Origin: Rickettsiales bacterium
Lineage (GTDB): Bacteria; Pseudomonadota; Alphaproteobacteria; G027485855
Direction: 5' to 3'
Assembly (NCBI GenBank): GCA_027485855.1
Contig: JAIXQD010000001.1
Coordinates: forward strand, 181,575 to 245,574
DNA length: 64,000 nucleotides
Below the pieces are notes generated by a model. The model made no database searches. It was not told where the DNA came from and saw nothing but the letters and a program-made list of their open reading frames with translations. How positions within the stretch are numbered: position 1 is the first letter of the stretch; each line of letters begins with the position of its first letter. The position numbers were made by a program, and so were the translations under genes. Below are positions 1 to 8,657 of this stretch, in pieces.

Positions 1-826
1 ATGGCAAACCATCCTTGCCTTTATTGAGCTGCAAGCGCATGCGTTGGCCATCGGCAAATTCACGCACATTGGTTTTAAGTTTTTGGCCAAAAGCATCATA
101 TTGGAAAGTATGATTTTGCGTAGCATTCAGCCAGCTGCGGCGGCTTTGCTTATGAAAGGCTTCTTTCAGCAAATCTTCCTGCGCAAAAAGATTTTGGTAA
201 AATTCATTGAGGCGGGCGATTTGGCGCTCTGTGTCGGCTTGCTGTGGGTTTGCTTCTGGCTCGGTTTGCGTTTCTGGTATTGCTTCAGCATTTGTTGCGG
301 CGTTTGTTTCTGCCGGTATTTCTGTGTTTGGCGCGGGTGGAATGTCACCAGCGTTGCTAACGTCGGCTATTTGCTCTGGGGCAACTGGCTCTACTTCTTC
401 GGGGGCTTGTTCGGTGGTGTTGGCTGCTGCGGCGTTTGGCTGGGCAGGGATCTCGGCATATAATTCGGGCGTGGCATTGCGTGCCTCAGCATGAATAAAA
501 TCAGCAACGAGGGTTAAAGTTTTTGCGCTAGGGGCGCTGGTGACTTTGCCATTATCGTAAATAGCTGAAAGCGAGCTCAGCTCGGGTGGCTCGTGATTGT
601 AATTTAAACGCAAACCTTGCGGACGTTTGCCGCCAGCCACGGGCGCGCCATTTTCGTCTATGCTTTCAGGGCCAGAGGGAAAATACATAAAATCAACCAG
701 CGGCGCGCCTTTATAAAGCTGCGCACTTTCGGCACTGGCCGGAAGAATAAACAACTTGCCTTTAAGGCTTGGGTCATTGGCAATGGCTAAACCAAAATGC
801 TCTTCGAGTTCTTTTTGCGTATGCAT
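1..826 (-). CDS. Unrecognised protein, C-terminus cut by the window edge
   Basis: The open frame runs from an ATG at 826 to the left edge with no stop, giving at least 275 residues. A GAGG ribosome site sits about six bases before the ATG, which supports the start. The first ~115 residues look globular (it begins MHTQKELEEHFGLAIANDPS). Residues ~120-200 are a low-complexity linker rich in Pro, Ala, Glu and Thr. A charged segment follows, starting near RQIARLNEFYQNLF. No signal peptide or membrane segment is visible. I do not recognise the family. The downstream minus-strand gene in this direction is outside the window, so its operon context is unknown. Confidence 0.7.
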   Translation of the reverse strand, partial: MHTQKELEEHFGLAIANDPSLKGKLFILPASAESAQLYKGAPLVDFMYFPSGPESIDENGAPVAGGKRPQGLRLNYNHEPPELSSLSAIYDNGKVTSAPSAKTLTLVADFIHAEARNATPELYAEIPAQPNAAAANTTEQAPEEVEPVAPEQIADVSNAGDIPPAPNTEIPAETNAATNAEAIPETQTEPEANPQQADTERQIARLNEFYQNLFAQEDLLKEAFHKQSRRSWLNATQNHTFQYDAFGQKLKTNVREFADGQRMRLQLNKGKDGLP

Positions 827-915
827 GACCCGCCTCAAATCTAGGATATGATTTATAAATCTAAGCTCAACACATTAAACAGTTTGATGCACAGCCGTAA
901 AGGAAAGCTTTATTT

Positions 916-1401
916 TCAGGGTTGTGGGGTGTTGCGCCATATTTTTAAAGGGCTTACACGGCGTTTTGGCGCTAATTCTTGAATGGGGGGCGCTGGTATA
1001 GAAGCGGCCTCATTGCAGGGGGTGATTTTTGGCGCTTTTTGCTGTATTTGCAAAGTGATACGGGCTTTTTCCTTATTATGCGTGTCTTCTAATAATTTGC
1101 TGCTATGCCCCGCACGCACAAGCGCATTATAGCCGCCAAATATCACCGCACCAAAGGCCACAAAAGCCAAAATTTTGGGTATCACCGGTATGGCCAAGAG
1201 CAACAAAACCAAAGGCGCACCGCTAAAACACGAGCTGGCCGAAAACCAGGCCGCGCGGGTATTGCGCTGCAATTCGTCAACATTTTTGCGATAGGCCAGA
1301 TGTTCGGGCTCTTTATTGTTAAAGAATGCCGCAAAACGACCCGAAGGCACAACATAGCCCTCGGTTGTGGTGGTAAAGTCGATATGCATATTTTCAGCCA
1401 T
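916..1401 (-). CDS. Small two-segment membrane protein, unknown function
   Basis: 161 residues. An AGGGAG ribosome site lies about seven bases before the ATG. Residues ~52-92 form a hydrophobic hairpin (LVLLLLAIPVIPKILAFVAF region), consistent with two inner-membrane segments. A basic, charged region follows (HSSKLLEDTHNKEKAR), and the C-terminus is rich in proline and arginine. The layout (short polar N-terminus, hydrophobic hairpin, charged tail) resembles the proteins at 13.4 kb and 58.4-60.6 kb, but similarity is only architectural by eye. It lies 89 bp upstream of the truncated gene on the same strand, so the two may be co-transcribed. Function unknown. Confidence 0.65.
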   Translation of the reverse strand: MAENMHIDFTTTTEGYVVPSGRFAAFFNNKEPEHLAYRKNVDELQRNTRAAWFSASSCFSGAPLVLLLLAIPVIPKILAFVAFGAVIFGGYNALVRAGHSSKLLEDTHNKEKARITLQIQQKAPKITPCNEAASIPAPPIQELAPKRRVSPLKIWRNTPQP

Positions 1402-1462
1402 GTCGTTACTCCCTGTCTAAAGCAGACCATGAAATAGATGGCAAAGCAAGGCACAAAGAAAC

Positions 1463-1490
1463 TTGCTCTTTGCGCTCGCCTGATTATAGA
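1463..1490 (+). promoter_or_regulatory. Candidate sigma70-type promoter of the M3 peptidase gene
   Basis: TTGCTC (1463-1468) and TATAGA (1485-1490) are separated by 16 bp and lie about 35 bp before the proposed start at 1526. This is the best -35/-10 pair in the short divergent gap. It rests on pattern matching only. Confidence 0.4.
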
Positions 1491-1525
1491 CTATTTCGTC
1501 CCTACCTATTATGGAGCCCGCCGCT

Positions 1526-3646
1526 ATGACCCATGCCTCTGACTTGGCCCCCGCCAATATCCGCCGTTTGCTTGAGCCTTCCAGCCTGCCTTTTGGCGCG
1601 CCCATTTTGGCTAACATAGCCCCGGCCGATTTTTTGCCAGCCGTGCAAAAAGCCATTGCCGATGCCGAAGCCGAGATAGCGGCTATAAAAAACAACCAAA
1701 GCAAGCCTGATTTTGCCAACACCATTGAGGCCTTAGAATTTGCCGGTGCTGGCCTTGGCCGTGTTTCGGCAGTGTTTGGGCAAATTGCTTTAGCCAATGG
1801 CAATGATGAGCTGCGGGCCATTGAAACGCAAATAGATGAAATCACCACGCGCTATGGCAACGCCGTTAGCATGGATGCCGATTTATTTAAGCGTGTTAAA
1901 GCCGTTTATGACCAGCGCGACAATTTAACGCTTAATGCGCATCAGCGTCGTTTACTAGAAGAAAGCTTTAAGGGCTTTGCTCGTAATGGCGCTTTATTAA
2001 ATGACACAGACAAGGCCGAGCTGGCAAAAATCAATGAGCGCTTATCGGTGCTGTCGGTTGGCTTTAAAAATAATATTGTTAATTCAGTGAAAGAGTGGAG
2101 CAAGCTTATCACCAACGAGCAAGAGCTTGCTGGCGTGCCCGATGATGTCAAAGAAGGCTATCGCGAAAATGCCACAGAGGCAGGCCATAGTCAGGGCTGG
2201 CTGATTAAACTTTCTCCCCCACCTATCGAAATATTAGAATATGGCCAAAACCGCGCTTTGCGGGAAGAAATCGCCCGAGCCCGTGCGCAAATTGCCAGCA
2301 GCGGCGCTTATGATAACCGCCCCATCATTGCCGAGATATTGCAATTGCGGCAACGCCGCGCCGAACTTTTAGGCTATAAAAACTATGCCAGCTTTGTGCT
2401 TGAAAACCGCATGGCCAAAACCCCCGAAACAGTGTTTGAGTTTTTGCGTAAAAACCAAGCCGGTTATAAGCCCGCGCATGACGCTTATTTGCAGCAAGTG
2501 CGGGATTTTGCCAAAGCCACCGATGGTCTGACCGAGCTTAAGCCTTGGGATATCGGCTATTATGGCCGCATGCTGAAAGAAAGCAAATTCAACATCGACC
2601 TCAACGATTTGCGCAACTATTTCAGCCTTGACCAAGTGATGGAAGGCTTGCGCATTCATGCCGAAAAATTATTTAACATAAATTTCGTCGAGCAGCCTGC
2701 TGGCAAATATGAAGTCTTTCATCCCGATATCAAAGTATATGAAGTGATCGATGCACAAAGCCAAAAAGTTATTGGCCTGTTTTATGGCGATTACTATGCC
2801 CGCCCAGGTGCCAAAAAAGATGGCGCGTGGATGAACCTGTTCCGCAATCGCGGCCTGGAAAATGGCGTAAACCTGCCTGCAACAGTGAGCAACACCTGCA
2901 ACTTTAAAAAGCCAACAGCAACCACGCCAACTTTGCTCACGCTCGATGAAGTGCGCACCGTGTTTCATGAATTGGGGCATGCGCTGCATTCGCTTTTGGC
3001 GGTGGGGGATTATCCGTCGCTGAATGGCGTGAATGTGAAGTGGGATTTTGTTGAGCTGCAATCGCAATTACAAGAAAATTGGGTGATGCAAAAAGATGTG
3101 CTGGATAGTTTTGCCAGACATTATCAAACCGGCGCGGCCCTGCCGGCCGAAACTATCGCCAAATTAAAAGAGCTGGAAACTTTTGATGCTGGCTTTTTTG
3201 GTTTGCGCCAAACCTTATTGGCCACACTCGATATGCGCTATAACACCACGCCACCGGCCAATATCACCAGCCTTGACGCGTTTGAAGATGCAGTGATTGC
3301 CGAGGTTGGCACCATGCCGCGCTTGGCTGGCCTGCAATCGACCAGCTTTAGTCATATTTTTGCTGGTGGCTATGCAGCGGGCTATTACAGCTATAAATGG
3401 GCCGAAGTTTTAGATGCCGATGTGTTTGAAGCCTTTTTGGCCAAGGGTCTTTATGACCGCGCCACGGGCGATCGGTTGCGCCAAACCATTTATGCCAAAG
3501 GCGGCACTGAAGAGCCCGATGCCATTTTCAGGCAAATGATGGGCCGCGACCCAGACCCTGATGCGCTGTTCCGCCGTGAAGGCATTAAGCCGAGCAGGGC
3601 AGGCGGTGGAGCGGGCAAAACCGCAGCCGGGCCCGCGCTAGGCTAG
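1526..3646 (+). CDS. M3 family zinc oligopeptidase (oligopeptidase A / peptidyl-dipeptidase Dcp type)
   Basis: Cytosolic zinc metallopeptidase of the thimet-oligopeptidase family, which degrades short peptides such as cleaved signal peptides. With the start at 1526 it has 706 residues, normal for OpdA/Dcp. The catalytic HELGH motif is at residues ~481-485, inside VFHELGHALHSLL, and the downstream family region around SHIFAGGYAAGYYSYKW is intact. No signal peptide is seen. An earlier in-frame ATG at 1511 exists, but its GGAG makes a good ribosome site nine bases before 1526, so the later start is preferred. The C-terminus is a short Gly/Ala/Lys-rich tail that runs into the terminator stem. OpdA and Dcp cannot be told apart here. 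Confidence 0.93.
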   Translation: MTHASDLAPANIRRLLEPSSLPFGAPILANIAPADFLPAVQKAIADAEAEIAAIKNNQSKPDFANTIEALEFAGAGLGRVSAVFGQIALANGNDELRAIETQIDEITTRYGNAVSMDADLFKRVKAVYDQRDNLTLNAHQRRLLEESFKGFARNGALLNDTDKAELAKINERLSVLSVGFKNNIVNSVKEWSKLITNEQELAGVPDDVKEGYRENATEAGHSQGWLIKLSPPPIEILEYGQNRALREEIARARAQIASSGAYDNRPIIAEILQLRQRRAELLGYKNYASFVLENRMAKTPETVFEFLRKNQAGYKPAHDAYLQQVRDFAKATDGLTELKPWDIGYYGRMLKESKFNIDLNDLRNYFSLDQVMEGLRIHAEKLFNINFVEQPAGKYEVFHPDIKVYEVIDAQSQKVIGLFYGDYYARPGAKKDGAWMNLFRNRGLENGVNLPATVSNTCNFKKPTATTPTLLTLDEVRTVFHELGHALHSLLAVGDYPSLNGVNVKWDFVELQSQLQENWVMQKDVLDSFARHYQTGAALPAETIAKLKELETFDAGFFGLRQTLLATLDMRYNTTPPANITSLDAFEDAVIAEVGTMPRLAGLQSTSFSHIFAGGYAAGYYSYKWAEVLDADVFEAFLAKGLYDRATGDRLRQTIYAKGGTEEPDAIFRQMMGRDPDPDALFRREGIKPSRAGGGAGKTAAGPALG

Positions 3647-3672
3647 CGCTAGGCTAAAGCGCGCGGGTTTTT
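3632..3672 (+). terminator. Intrinsic terminator after the M3 peptidase
   Basis: CCCGCGC (3632-3638) pairs with GCGCGGG (3661-3667) and is followed by TTTTT (3668-3672). The left arm lies within the last codons of the peptidase. The ~22-base loop contains further self-complementary AGCGCT sequence. Confidence 0.6.
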
Positions 3673-3701
3673 CTCTGGGGCAGGTTCCGGGTGGGTTTTC
3701 T

Positions 3702-3796
3702 GCGCCGGGTCCGCGCTATTTCTGCGCCGGGTCCGCGCGTGTTTGTATTTAGGCGCCGAGTCCGCGCTATTTCTGCGCCGAGTCCGCGCTATACGC
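3702..3796. repeat. Four-copy short repeat, core GCGCCGRGTCCGCGC
   Basis: Units start at 3702, 3724, 3753 and 3775. Each has the core GCGCCGGGTCCGCGC or GCGCCGAGTCCGCGC, mostly followed by TATTTCT; the second unit carries a different spacer. The last two units encode the final residues (YSADSAQK) and the TAG stop of the minus-strand TetR gene. The same outer elements, GCGCCGA and GYCCGCGC, flank a longer insert in the 47-bp repeat at 60.8 kb, so the two arrays look like one family. Confidence 0.8.
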
Positions 3797-4477
3797 CCTT
3801 ATAAAAGTTTTTACGCCCGCACGCACATGCCGTTCAATGGTTTTGGCATCAGCCGGGCCATCTAAATTAAGCATGCGGCGCATATAAAGCTCGCTGCCAC
3901 TAAACAGTGCGGCAAAAAAATCTCTCGCTTGTTTTGTATCAGGGACATGCAGCATGCCCAACTGATGCAGGCGCTGTAATTGCTCACCGAGCATGTGCTT
4001 AACCCGAGCGGGCCCCGTATCGTAAAACAGCTTAGTCATTTTAGGATTATGTTCAGCCTCACTGCCCATCATGCGGTAAAGCCTTATGGCATCATCGCTC
4101 ATAATAAGCGTCATCAAGGCCAGGCCAATTTTATATAAAATTTGTTGCGGCCCGTCTTGCTTGGCCAGTTTTTGCTTGGTCAGTTCTTGCTTAGCCATTT
4201 CCTGCTTAGGTGGCGCAAACAAGCTATCGGGCAAATAATGTTGGCATTTATCGTTAATCACCGCCACAAACAGCGCCTCTTTACTGGGGTAGCGCTTATA
4301 AAGCGTAAGCTTGGCAACCTGTGCGGCGCTGGCTATATCATCCATGCTGGTGGCAAGATAACCCTCACTCAAAAACAATTGTGCGGCGGCCAATAAAATA
4401 TTGGCGTCTTTATCGGCGTCACGCGGGCGGCCGCGCAAGTTTATTTTGGTATTTTTTGGCAAACGTTTTCTTATCAT
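3767..4477 (-). CDS. TetR/AcrR-family transcriptional regulator
   Basis: 236 residues. The N-terminal helix-turn-helix spans about residues 20-75 (ILLAAAQLFLSEGYLATSMDDIA, then VAKLTLYKRYPSKEALF), the typical TetR signature. The rest is the variable ligand-binding domain. A linker at about residues 93-110 is a run of five-residue repeats (KQEMA, KQELT, KQKLA) encoded by a DNA minisatellite. The gene is divergent from the efflux operon starting at 4550 and shares a 72-bp promoter region with it, so it is probably the operon's ligand-responsive repressor. The last eight residues and stop come from the downstream repeat array, so the original C-terminus may have been replaced. Confidence 0.9.
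   Translation of the reverse strand: MIRKRLPKNTKINLRGRPRDADKDANILLAAAQLFLSEGYLATSMDDIASAAQVAKLTLYKRYPSKEALFVAVINDKCQHYLPDSLFAPPKQEMAKQELTKQKLAKQDGPQQILYKIGLALMTLIMSDDAIRLYRMMGSEAEHNPKMTKLFYDTGPARVKHMLGEQLQRLHQLGMLHVPDTKQARDFFAALFSGSELYMRRMLNLDGPADAKTIERHVRAGVKTFIRAYSADSAQK
4157..4210. repeat. 15-bp minisatellite inside the TetR gene
   Basis: About 3.6 copies of a 15-bp unit (TTGCTTGGYCAGTTY on the plus strand) start at 4157, 4172, 4187 and 4202. The period is a multiple of three, so copy changes would lengthen or shorten the protein linker without a frameshift. Confidence 0.8.
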
Positions 4478-4534
4478 TATTAAACTTGACAGTTTAGTTA
4501 TTCGGCCTATTATTATACTCGTAAGTTTAATAAT
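4476..4534. promoter_or_regulatory. Divergent promoter and probable TetR operator for the efflux operon
   Basis: A perfect 12-bp inverted repeat, ATTATTAAACTT (4476-4487) and AAGTTTAATAAT (4523-4534), flanks the promoter. Inside the left part there is a smaller palindrome, AAACT-TGAC-AGTTT (4482-4495). TTGACA (4486-4491) and TATTAT (4508-4513), 16 bp apart, could be the -35 and -10 for the plus-strand operon. Regulator binding here would cover that promoter and the regulator's own start codon. The operator assignment is inferred. Confidence 0.6.
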
Positions 4535-4549
4535 TACAAGGCTGTTGCT

Positions 4550-5689
4550 ATGCGGGTTGTGGCTTTAAAACTATTGTGGGGCGACCGCGCAAAGTATCTG
4601 GGCCTCATTTTTGGCGTTACCTTCGCTACTTTGCTGATGGCACAGCAGGTTTCAATTTTTATTGGGCTTATGGCGCGCACGGCCAGTGCTATTTATAGCG
4701 TGAGCGAGGCCGATATTTGGGTGATGGATACCCGCGTGCGCTACATTGAAGAAGTCGAGCCCATGCGTGATATCGAGCTTGCCAATGTGCGCTCGGTGCC
4801 AGGGGTGCAATGGGCTGTGCCTTTTTACAAGGGCCTTGCCACTATTCGCATGCCCGATGGCCTCACCCAACAAGTGCAGTTAATTGGGGTTGATGATGTG
4901 TCGCTGATTGGCAAATGTCGCACGCCGGTTTTGGGCTCGCCTACGGTTATTCGGCAGCCGCAGCAAGCGATGATGGATAGAAACGGCTTTTTCTTTACCT
5001 GGCCCGGGCAGCCGTTGCATTTAGGTAAAGCAATAGAGCTAAACGACCATCGCCTTATTGTGAATGCTATCTGCGATGTGATGCCCACATTTTTTACTTT
5101 TCCCATTATGTATGTGTCTTATCAAACAGCCTTAGAAATTACCCCGCCTGCGCGCAACAAACTGCCATTTATATTGGTCAAAGCGGCATCGGGTGAAAAT
5201 TTGCAAGAGCTGAAACAGCGCATTAGCCAGCAAACTGGCTTACAGGCGCTTACACAAAATGAATTTGCCTGGCGCAGCATCAATTATATTTTAGAGCGCA
5301 CCGGCATACCGATCAATTTTGGCATTACCATTGTGCTCGGCATTATTATTGGTGCCGCTATTACGGCACAAACATTTTATATTTTTGTGGTTGAAAATCT
5401 GCGTCAGTTTGCCGCAATGAAGGCAATTGGTGTTACCAACGGCCAATTGCTGCGCATGGTTTTAACGCAAGCAGGCTTGGTAGGTTTAACCGGCTATGGT
5501 TTGGGCATTGGCCTTACCGCATTATTTTTTAAAGCCTCGGCCGATGTGCCGGCACTGAAAGGCTTTGTTTTACATTGGCAAGTGGTGTTGGGCACGGCGG
5601 GCGTAATTACCGTGATTATCATTTTCTCAATTCTGTTTAGTTTGCGCAAAGTGTTTAAGCTTGATCCAGCCATTGTTTTTAGGGGCTAG
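4550..5689 (+). CDS. ABC exporter permease, FtsX/DevC-like
   Basis: 379 residues. One N-terminal membrane segment (about 16-38), a large periplasmic domain of roughly 200 residues, then three C-terminal membrane segments (about 258-282, 305-328, 343-368): the MacB/DevC topology. It would couple ATP hydrolysis by the next gene product to a periplasmic adaptor. It is the first gene of a tight operon (ATPase, adaptor, outer membrane factor) whose promoter is shared with the divergent TetR gene. The cargo cannot be read from sequence; DevC relatives export glycolipids and MacB relatives export macrolides or peptides. Confidence 0.88.
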   Translation: MRVVALKLLWGDRAKYLGLIFGVTFATLLMAQQVSIFIGLMARTASAIYSVSEADIWVMDTRVRYIEEVEPMRDIELANVRSVPGVQWAVPFYKGLATIRMPDGLTQQVQLIGVDDVSLIGKCRTPVLGSPTVIRQPQQAMMDRNGFFFTWPGQPLHLGKAIELNDHRLIVNAICDVMPTFFTFPIMYVSYQTALEITPPARNKLPFILVKAASGENLQELKQRISQQTGLQALTQNEFAWRSINYILERTGIPINFGITIVLGIIIGAAITAQTFYIFVVENLRQFAAMKAIGVTNGQLLRMVLTQAGLVGLTGYGLGIGLTALFFKASADVPALKGFVLHWQVVLGTAGVITVIIIFSILFSLRKVFKLDPAIVFRG

Positions 5690-5693
5690 CGCC

Positions 5694-6410
5694 ATGAGCA
5701 CGGCCATTCAACTTAAAGCCATATGCAAAGATTTCCCGCTTGATGAGGGCAACACTGTGCGTGTTTTGCATGAGGTGAGCGCGCATATCAATTATGGCCA
5801 ACTTACCATGCTGGTGGGGCCTTCGGGCTGTGGCAAAACAACGCTGATATCGGTTTTGTCGGGCATATTATCGGCCAGCAGTGGTGAGGTTGATATTTTG
5901 GGGCAAAAGCTGTTTGCCTTATCCGACCGCAATAAAGTGCTGTTCCGGCGGCAGCATATTGGTTTTATTTTTCAGCAATATAATTTATTGCCCGCACTCA
6001 CCGCTGCCGAAAACGCCGCTATGCCGCTTTTGGCTGCGGGCATGCCCATGGCACAAGCAACTGCACGCGCCAAAGAAGTGCTGAGCAATATCGGCATGAG
6101 TGCTGAAGTGAATAAATATCCGCGGCAATTATCAGGCGGGCAGCAGCAGCGTGTGGCCATCGCGCGCGCCTTAGTGCATAAGCCCGAGCTGATTATTTGT
6201 GACGAGCCCACCGCCGCGCTCGATGCTAAAACCGGCCAGTCGGTGATGCAGATTTTGCGCAGCATTGCCAATGAGCCGCAGCGTGCGGTGCTGGTGGTGA
6301 CGCATGACAGCCGTATTTATCATTTTGCCGATCGCATCATCGCTATGAGTGATGGGCATATTGTTGGCGATTATAAGCCAGCCGATTATCGTGAGGGGGA
6401 GGGTGCCTAA
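5694..6410 (+). CDS. ABC exporter ATPase, DevA/MacB-like
   Basis: 238 residues from the ATG at 5694, four bases after the permease stop. Walker A GPSGCGKT is at about residues 42-49, a Q-loop is near FQQYN, the signature LSGGQQQ is at 146-152, Walker B with the catalytic Glu (LIICDEP) is at 166-172, and the H-loop is VTHD. All nucleotide-binding motifs are intact. It should drive the permease encoded just upstream. An earlier in-frame start inside the permease gene is possible but would add residues not seen in the family. Confidence 0.93.
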   Translation: MSTAIQLKAICKDFPLDEGNTVRVLHEVSAHINYGQLTMLVGPSGCGKTTLISVLSGILSASSGEVDILGQKLFALSDRNKVLFRRQHIGFIFQQYNLLPALTAAENAAMPLLAAGMPMAQATARAKEVLSNIGMSAEVNKYPRQLSGGQQQRVAIARALVHKPELIICDEPTAALDAKTGQSVMQILRSIANEPQRAVLVVTHDSRIYHFADRIIAMSDGHIVGDYKPADYREGEGA

Positions 6411-6411
6411 T

Positions 6412-7320
6412 ATGTCTATCCGTCAATTTTTGAAGCGTATAAGTGGGTGGAAATTACCGGCCATCGCTATTTTGGGCATGTTATTTGCGGCCATTAGTGT
6501 CATGGGCCGTGGCACGGCGCCAGCGGCAACACCGCTGGTGATGCCGCCGCAATCGCCATTTGCCAACCAGCTTTCTGGCATTGGTGTGATTGAGCCCAAT
6601 AGTGAGACAATTGCCATAGGCACCGATCTTGCGGGCTTGGTTGAGAATGTGGCAGTAAAAGTGGGGCAAGATGTGGCCTTGGGCGATGCGCTCTTTACGC
6701 TAGATACACGTGATACCAAAGCGCTTATAGCTGTGTTGCTGGCGGCAAAAGATGCTGCGGCTGCTATCGCCGCAGATGCTAAAAGCCAATATGATATTAT
6801 CGCCAGTGTGAGGGACGCGCGCGCTATTGCCCAAGATGAACTCAACCGGCGCAAATATGCGGCCGAGTTAGCCACAGCGCAGTTTGCCAAAGCCGAGGCA
6901 GAGTTGCTGCGCGCACAAACAACATTAGCGCGTCAAACAGTGCGGGCGCCTGTGGCGGGGCAGATATTGTCGATTGATATACGCGTGGGTGAATTTGCCG
7001 CCGCTGGCAATACGGCCCTGCCGCTGATGCGCATTGGTAATGTGACGCCCTTACATGTGCGCGTTGAAATTGACGAAGAATTTTCGGCAAGGTTTTTAAA
7101 GGCCAATAACCTTGCTAAAGGCTTTTTGCGTGGTGATACAGAAAAAGCCTGGCCGCTCACTTTTGTGCAGGCCGAGCCCTATGTTCGGCCAAAGCAAAAT
7201 CTGGCGGTGAGTGGGCAAAGGGTTGATACAAGGGTGATGCAGCTGATTTATGCGCTGCCGGCCGATGCAAAAAATCTGAATGTCGGACAACAAATGGATG
7301 TTTTTATCGAGGCTGAATAA
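6412..7320 (+). CDS. HlyD/DevB-type membrane fusion protein
   Basis: 302 residues from the ATG at 6412, one base after the ATPase stop, with GAGGGGGA as ribosome site. An N-terminal membrane anchor covers about residues 15-35. It is followed by a lipoyl half-motif (AIGTDLAGLVENVAVKVGQD), an Ala-rich helical hairpin, the second lipoyl half (VRAPVAGQILSIDIRVGEF) and a beta-barrel region. It would bridge the inner-membrane ABC pair and the outer membrane factor. A longer in-frame start at 6349 overlaps the ATPase gene and is disfavoured. Confidence 0.9.
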   Translation: MSIRQFLKRISGWKLPAIAILGMLFAAISVMGRGTAPAATPLVMPPQSPFANQLSGIGVIEPNSETIAIGTDLAGLVENVAVKVGQDVALGDALFTLDTRDTKALIAVLLAAKDAAAAIAADAKSQYDIIASVRDARAIAQDELNRRKYAAELATAQFAKAEAELLRAQTTLARQTVRAPVAGQILSIDIRVGEFAAAGNTALPLMRIGNVTPLHVRVEIDEEFSARFLKANNLAKGFLRGDTEKAWPLTFVQAEPYVRPKQNLAVSGQRVDTRVMQLIYALPADAKNLNVGQQMDVFIEAE

Positions 7321-8657
7321 TGCGAATTATTACAAAAATAGGTGCACTCCTTGCCATCTTGGCGCTGGGCGCTTGTGCCTCAACAGCGCCAGCACCTGCG
7401 GCACCAGCAGCCCATAATGCAGCCGCCATTTTGCCATGGCAAAATTTGCAAGAGCCACTTTTTGAGCCTTTAGCCACAAGGCTGTTAGCAGAGAATTTAG
7501 ATATAAAAATTGCCCTCAGCCGTATTGCCGAAGCACGCGCCGCAGTGGGTGCCGCACAGGCAGATTTTTATCCTAAACTTAATGCCACAGCCTCGGCGCA
7601 AAGAAGCAATGTGAATAGCGCAGAGCTGGTCAATATTGGCAGGGCAGGCTTTGACGCAAGTTGGGAGATTGATTTATTTGGTCGCATCCGTGCCGAGAGC
7701 TACGCCGCAAATGCCAAGCTCGTCGCCCAAAATGCAAATTGGCAAGATGTGCAGCGTATTATGTTGGCCGATTTAGCTTTGCAATTGCTGCAATGGCGCC
7801 AAGCGCAGCAAATTTCTCGGGAGACCGAGCAATTACTGCAAGCGCAAAGCCAGCAGGTGAGCTTGTTAGCCTCGCGCGCTAAGGCAGGCTTGCTTGATCG
7901 CTCTTTTGTAGAGCGCGCGCAAGCACAGTTAAAACAAACTTCCACACAATTGCCTTTAGCGCGGGCGCAGGCTTTGCAAGCGCAATATCGAATAGAGATT
8001 ATGTTAAATGACAAGGATGATTTTGTTGCAAAAACTTTAGCCGCCAGCGACGCTGGTAATTTATCTGTACCCAAGGCTGAAGCAATTTTGCAGGTGAATA
8101 TGCAAAGTTTGGCGCAGCGCCCAGATTTACGTGCTGCCGCCGCCGATATGGATGCACAAAATGCCAATTTAGCCGCTGCACGAGCCAATTTTTGGCCGCA
8201 GCTTAATTTGGCATCGTTTTATGGCGTGCATAATGTGAATAGCAGCCCCATGGCTGCGGCAAATCCTATTTGGTCGTTATTGGGTGCAATAACTTTGCCG
8301 CTGTTTCAAGGCGGGCAATTACAGGCCGCGGCGGCCATTGCCGATGCGCAAAGCCAACAGGCCGCGCTGCGTTATCAGCAGCTGGCAATTCAAGCCGTGG
8401 CCGAGGTTAAAACAGCTTTGGCCGATTATCTGCAAGGCATAAATGCCGCGCAAGAACAGGCCGAGAGCCTCAAGCATCGCAAGGCCGCAGTCAGCATGGC
8501 GCATGAGCGCTTTAAGCGCGGCCTTAATGACATGACCGATTTGACCACAGCACAAGCCGAGCTAGACCTTGCCACGATAGAGCTTATCAATAAGCAAGCC
8601 GCAGCCATTCAGGCTTATATAAGGTTGCTAAAAGCCCTCGGCGGCACATCTGCTTAG
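7320..8657 (+). CDS. NodT-type outer membrane efflux lipoprotein (TolC superfamily)
   Basis: 445 residues, with its ATG overlapping the adaptor stop (TAATG). The N-terminal signal has a lipobox, LGAC, with the lipidated Cys at about residue 19. The body shows the two-fold helical repeat of outer membrane efflux channels; LDIKIALSRIAEARAAVGAAQADFYPKL is split by the frame but clear, and WEIDLFGRIR is the family's signature. It completes a four-part exporter spanning both membranes. The window has a second, separate TolC-family gene at 61.6 kb. Confidence 0.92.
   Translation: MRIITKIGALLAILALGACASTAPAPAAPAAHNAAAILPWQNLQEPLFEPLATRLLAENLDIKIALSRIAEARAAVGAAQADFYPKLNATASAQRSNVNSAELVNIGRAGFDASWEIDLFGRIRAESYAANAKLVAQNANWQDVQRIMLADLALQLLQWRQAQQISRETEQLLQAQSQQVSLLASRAKAGLLDRSFVERAQAQLKQTSTQLPLARAQALQAQYRIEIMLNDKDDFVAKTLAASDAGNLSVPKAEAILQVNMQSLAQRPDLRAAAADMDAQNANLAAARANFWPQLNLASFYGVHNVNSSPMAAANPIWSLLGAITLPLFQGGQLQAAAAIADAQSQQAALRYQQLAIQAVAEVKTALADYLQGINAAQEQAESLKHRKAAVSMAHERFKRGLNDMTDLTTAQAELDLATIELINKQAAAIQAYIRLLKALGGTSA

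Noticed and set aside
44..463. 139-codon plus-strand open frame at the left edge
   Set aside because: It lies opposite the minus-strand gene that runs through the window edge with a good ribosome site and normal codon use; the plus-strand product is Trp/Cys/Gly-rich.
801..826. GAACTCGAAGAG in the first codons of the left-edge gene, shared with the 60.8 kb palindrome
   Set aside because: Only 12 bases match, it encodes ordinary ELEE residues, and none of the flanking repeat elements is present.
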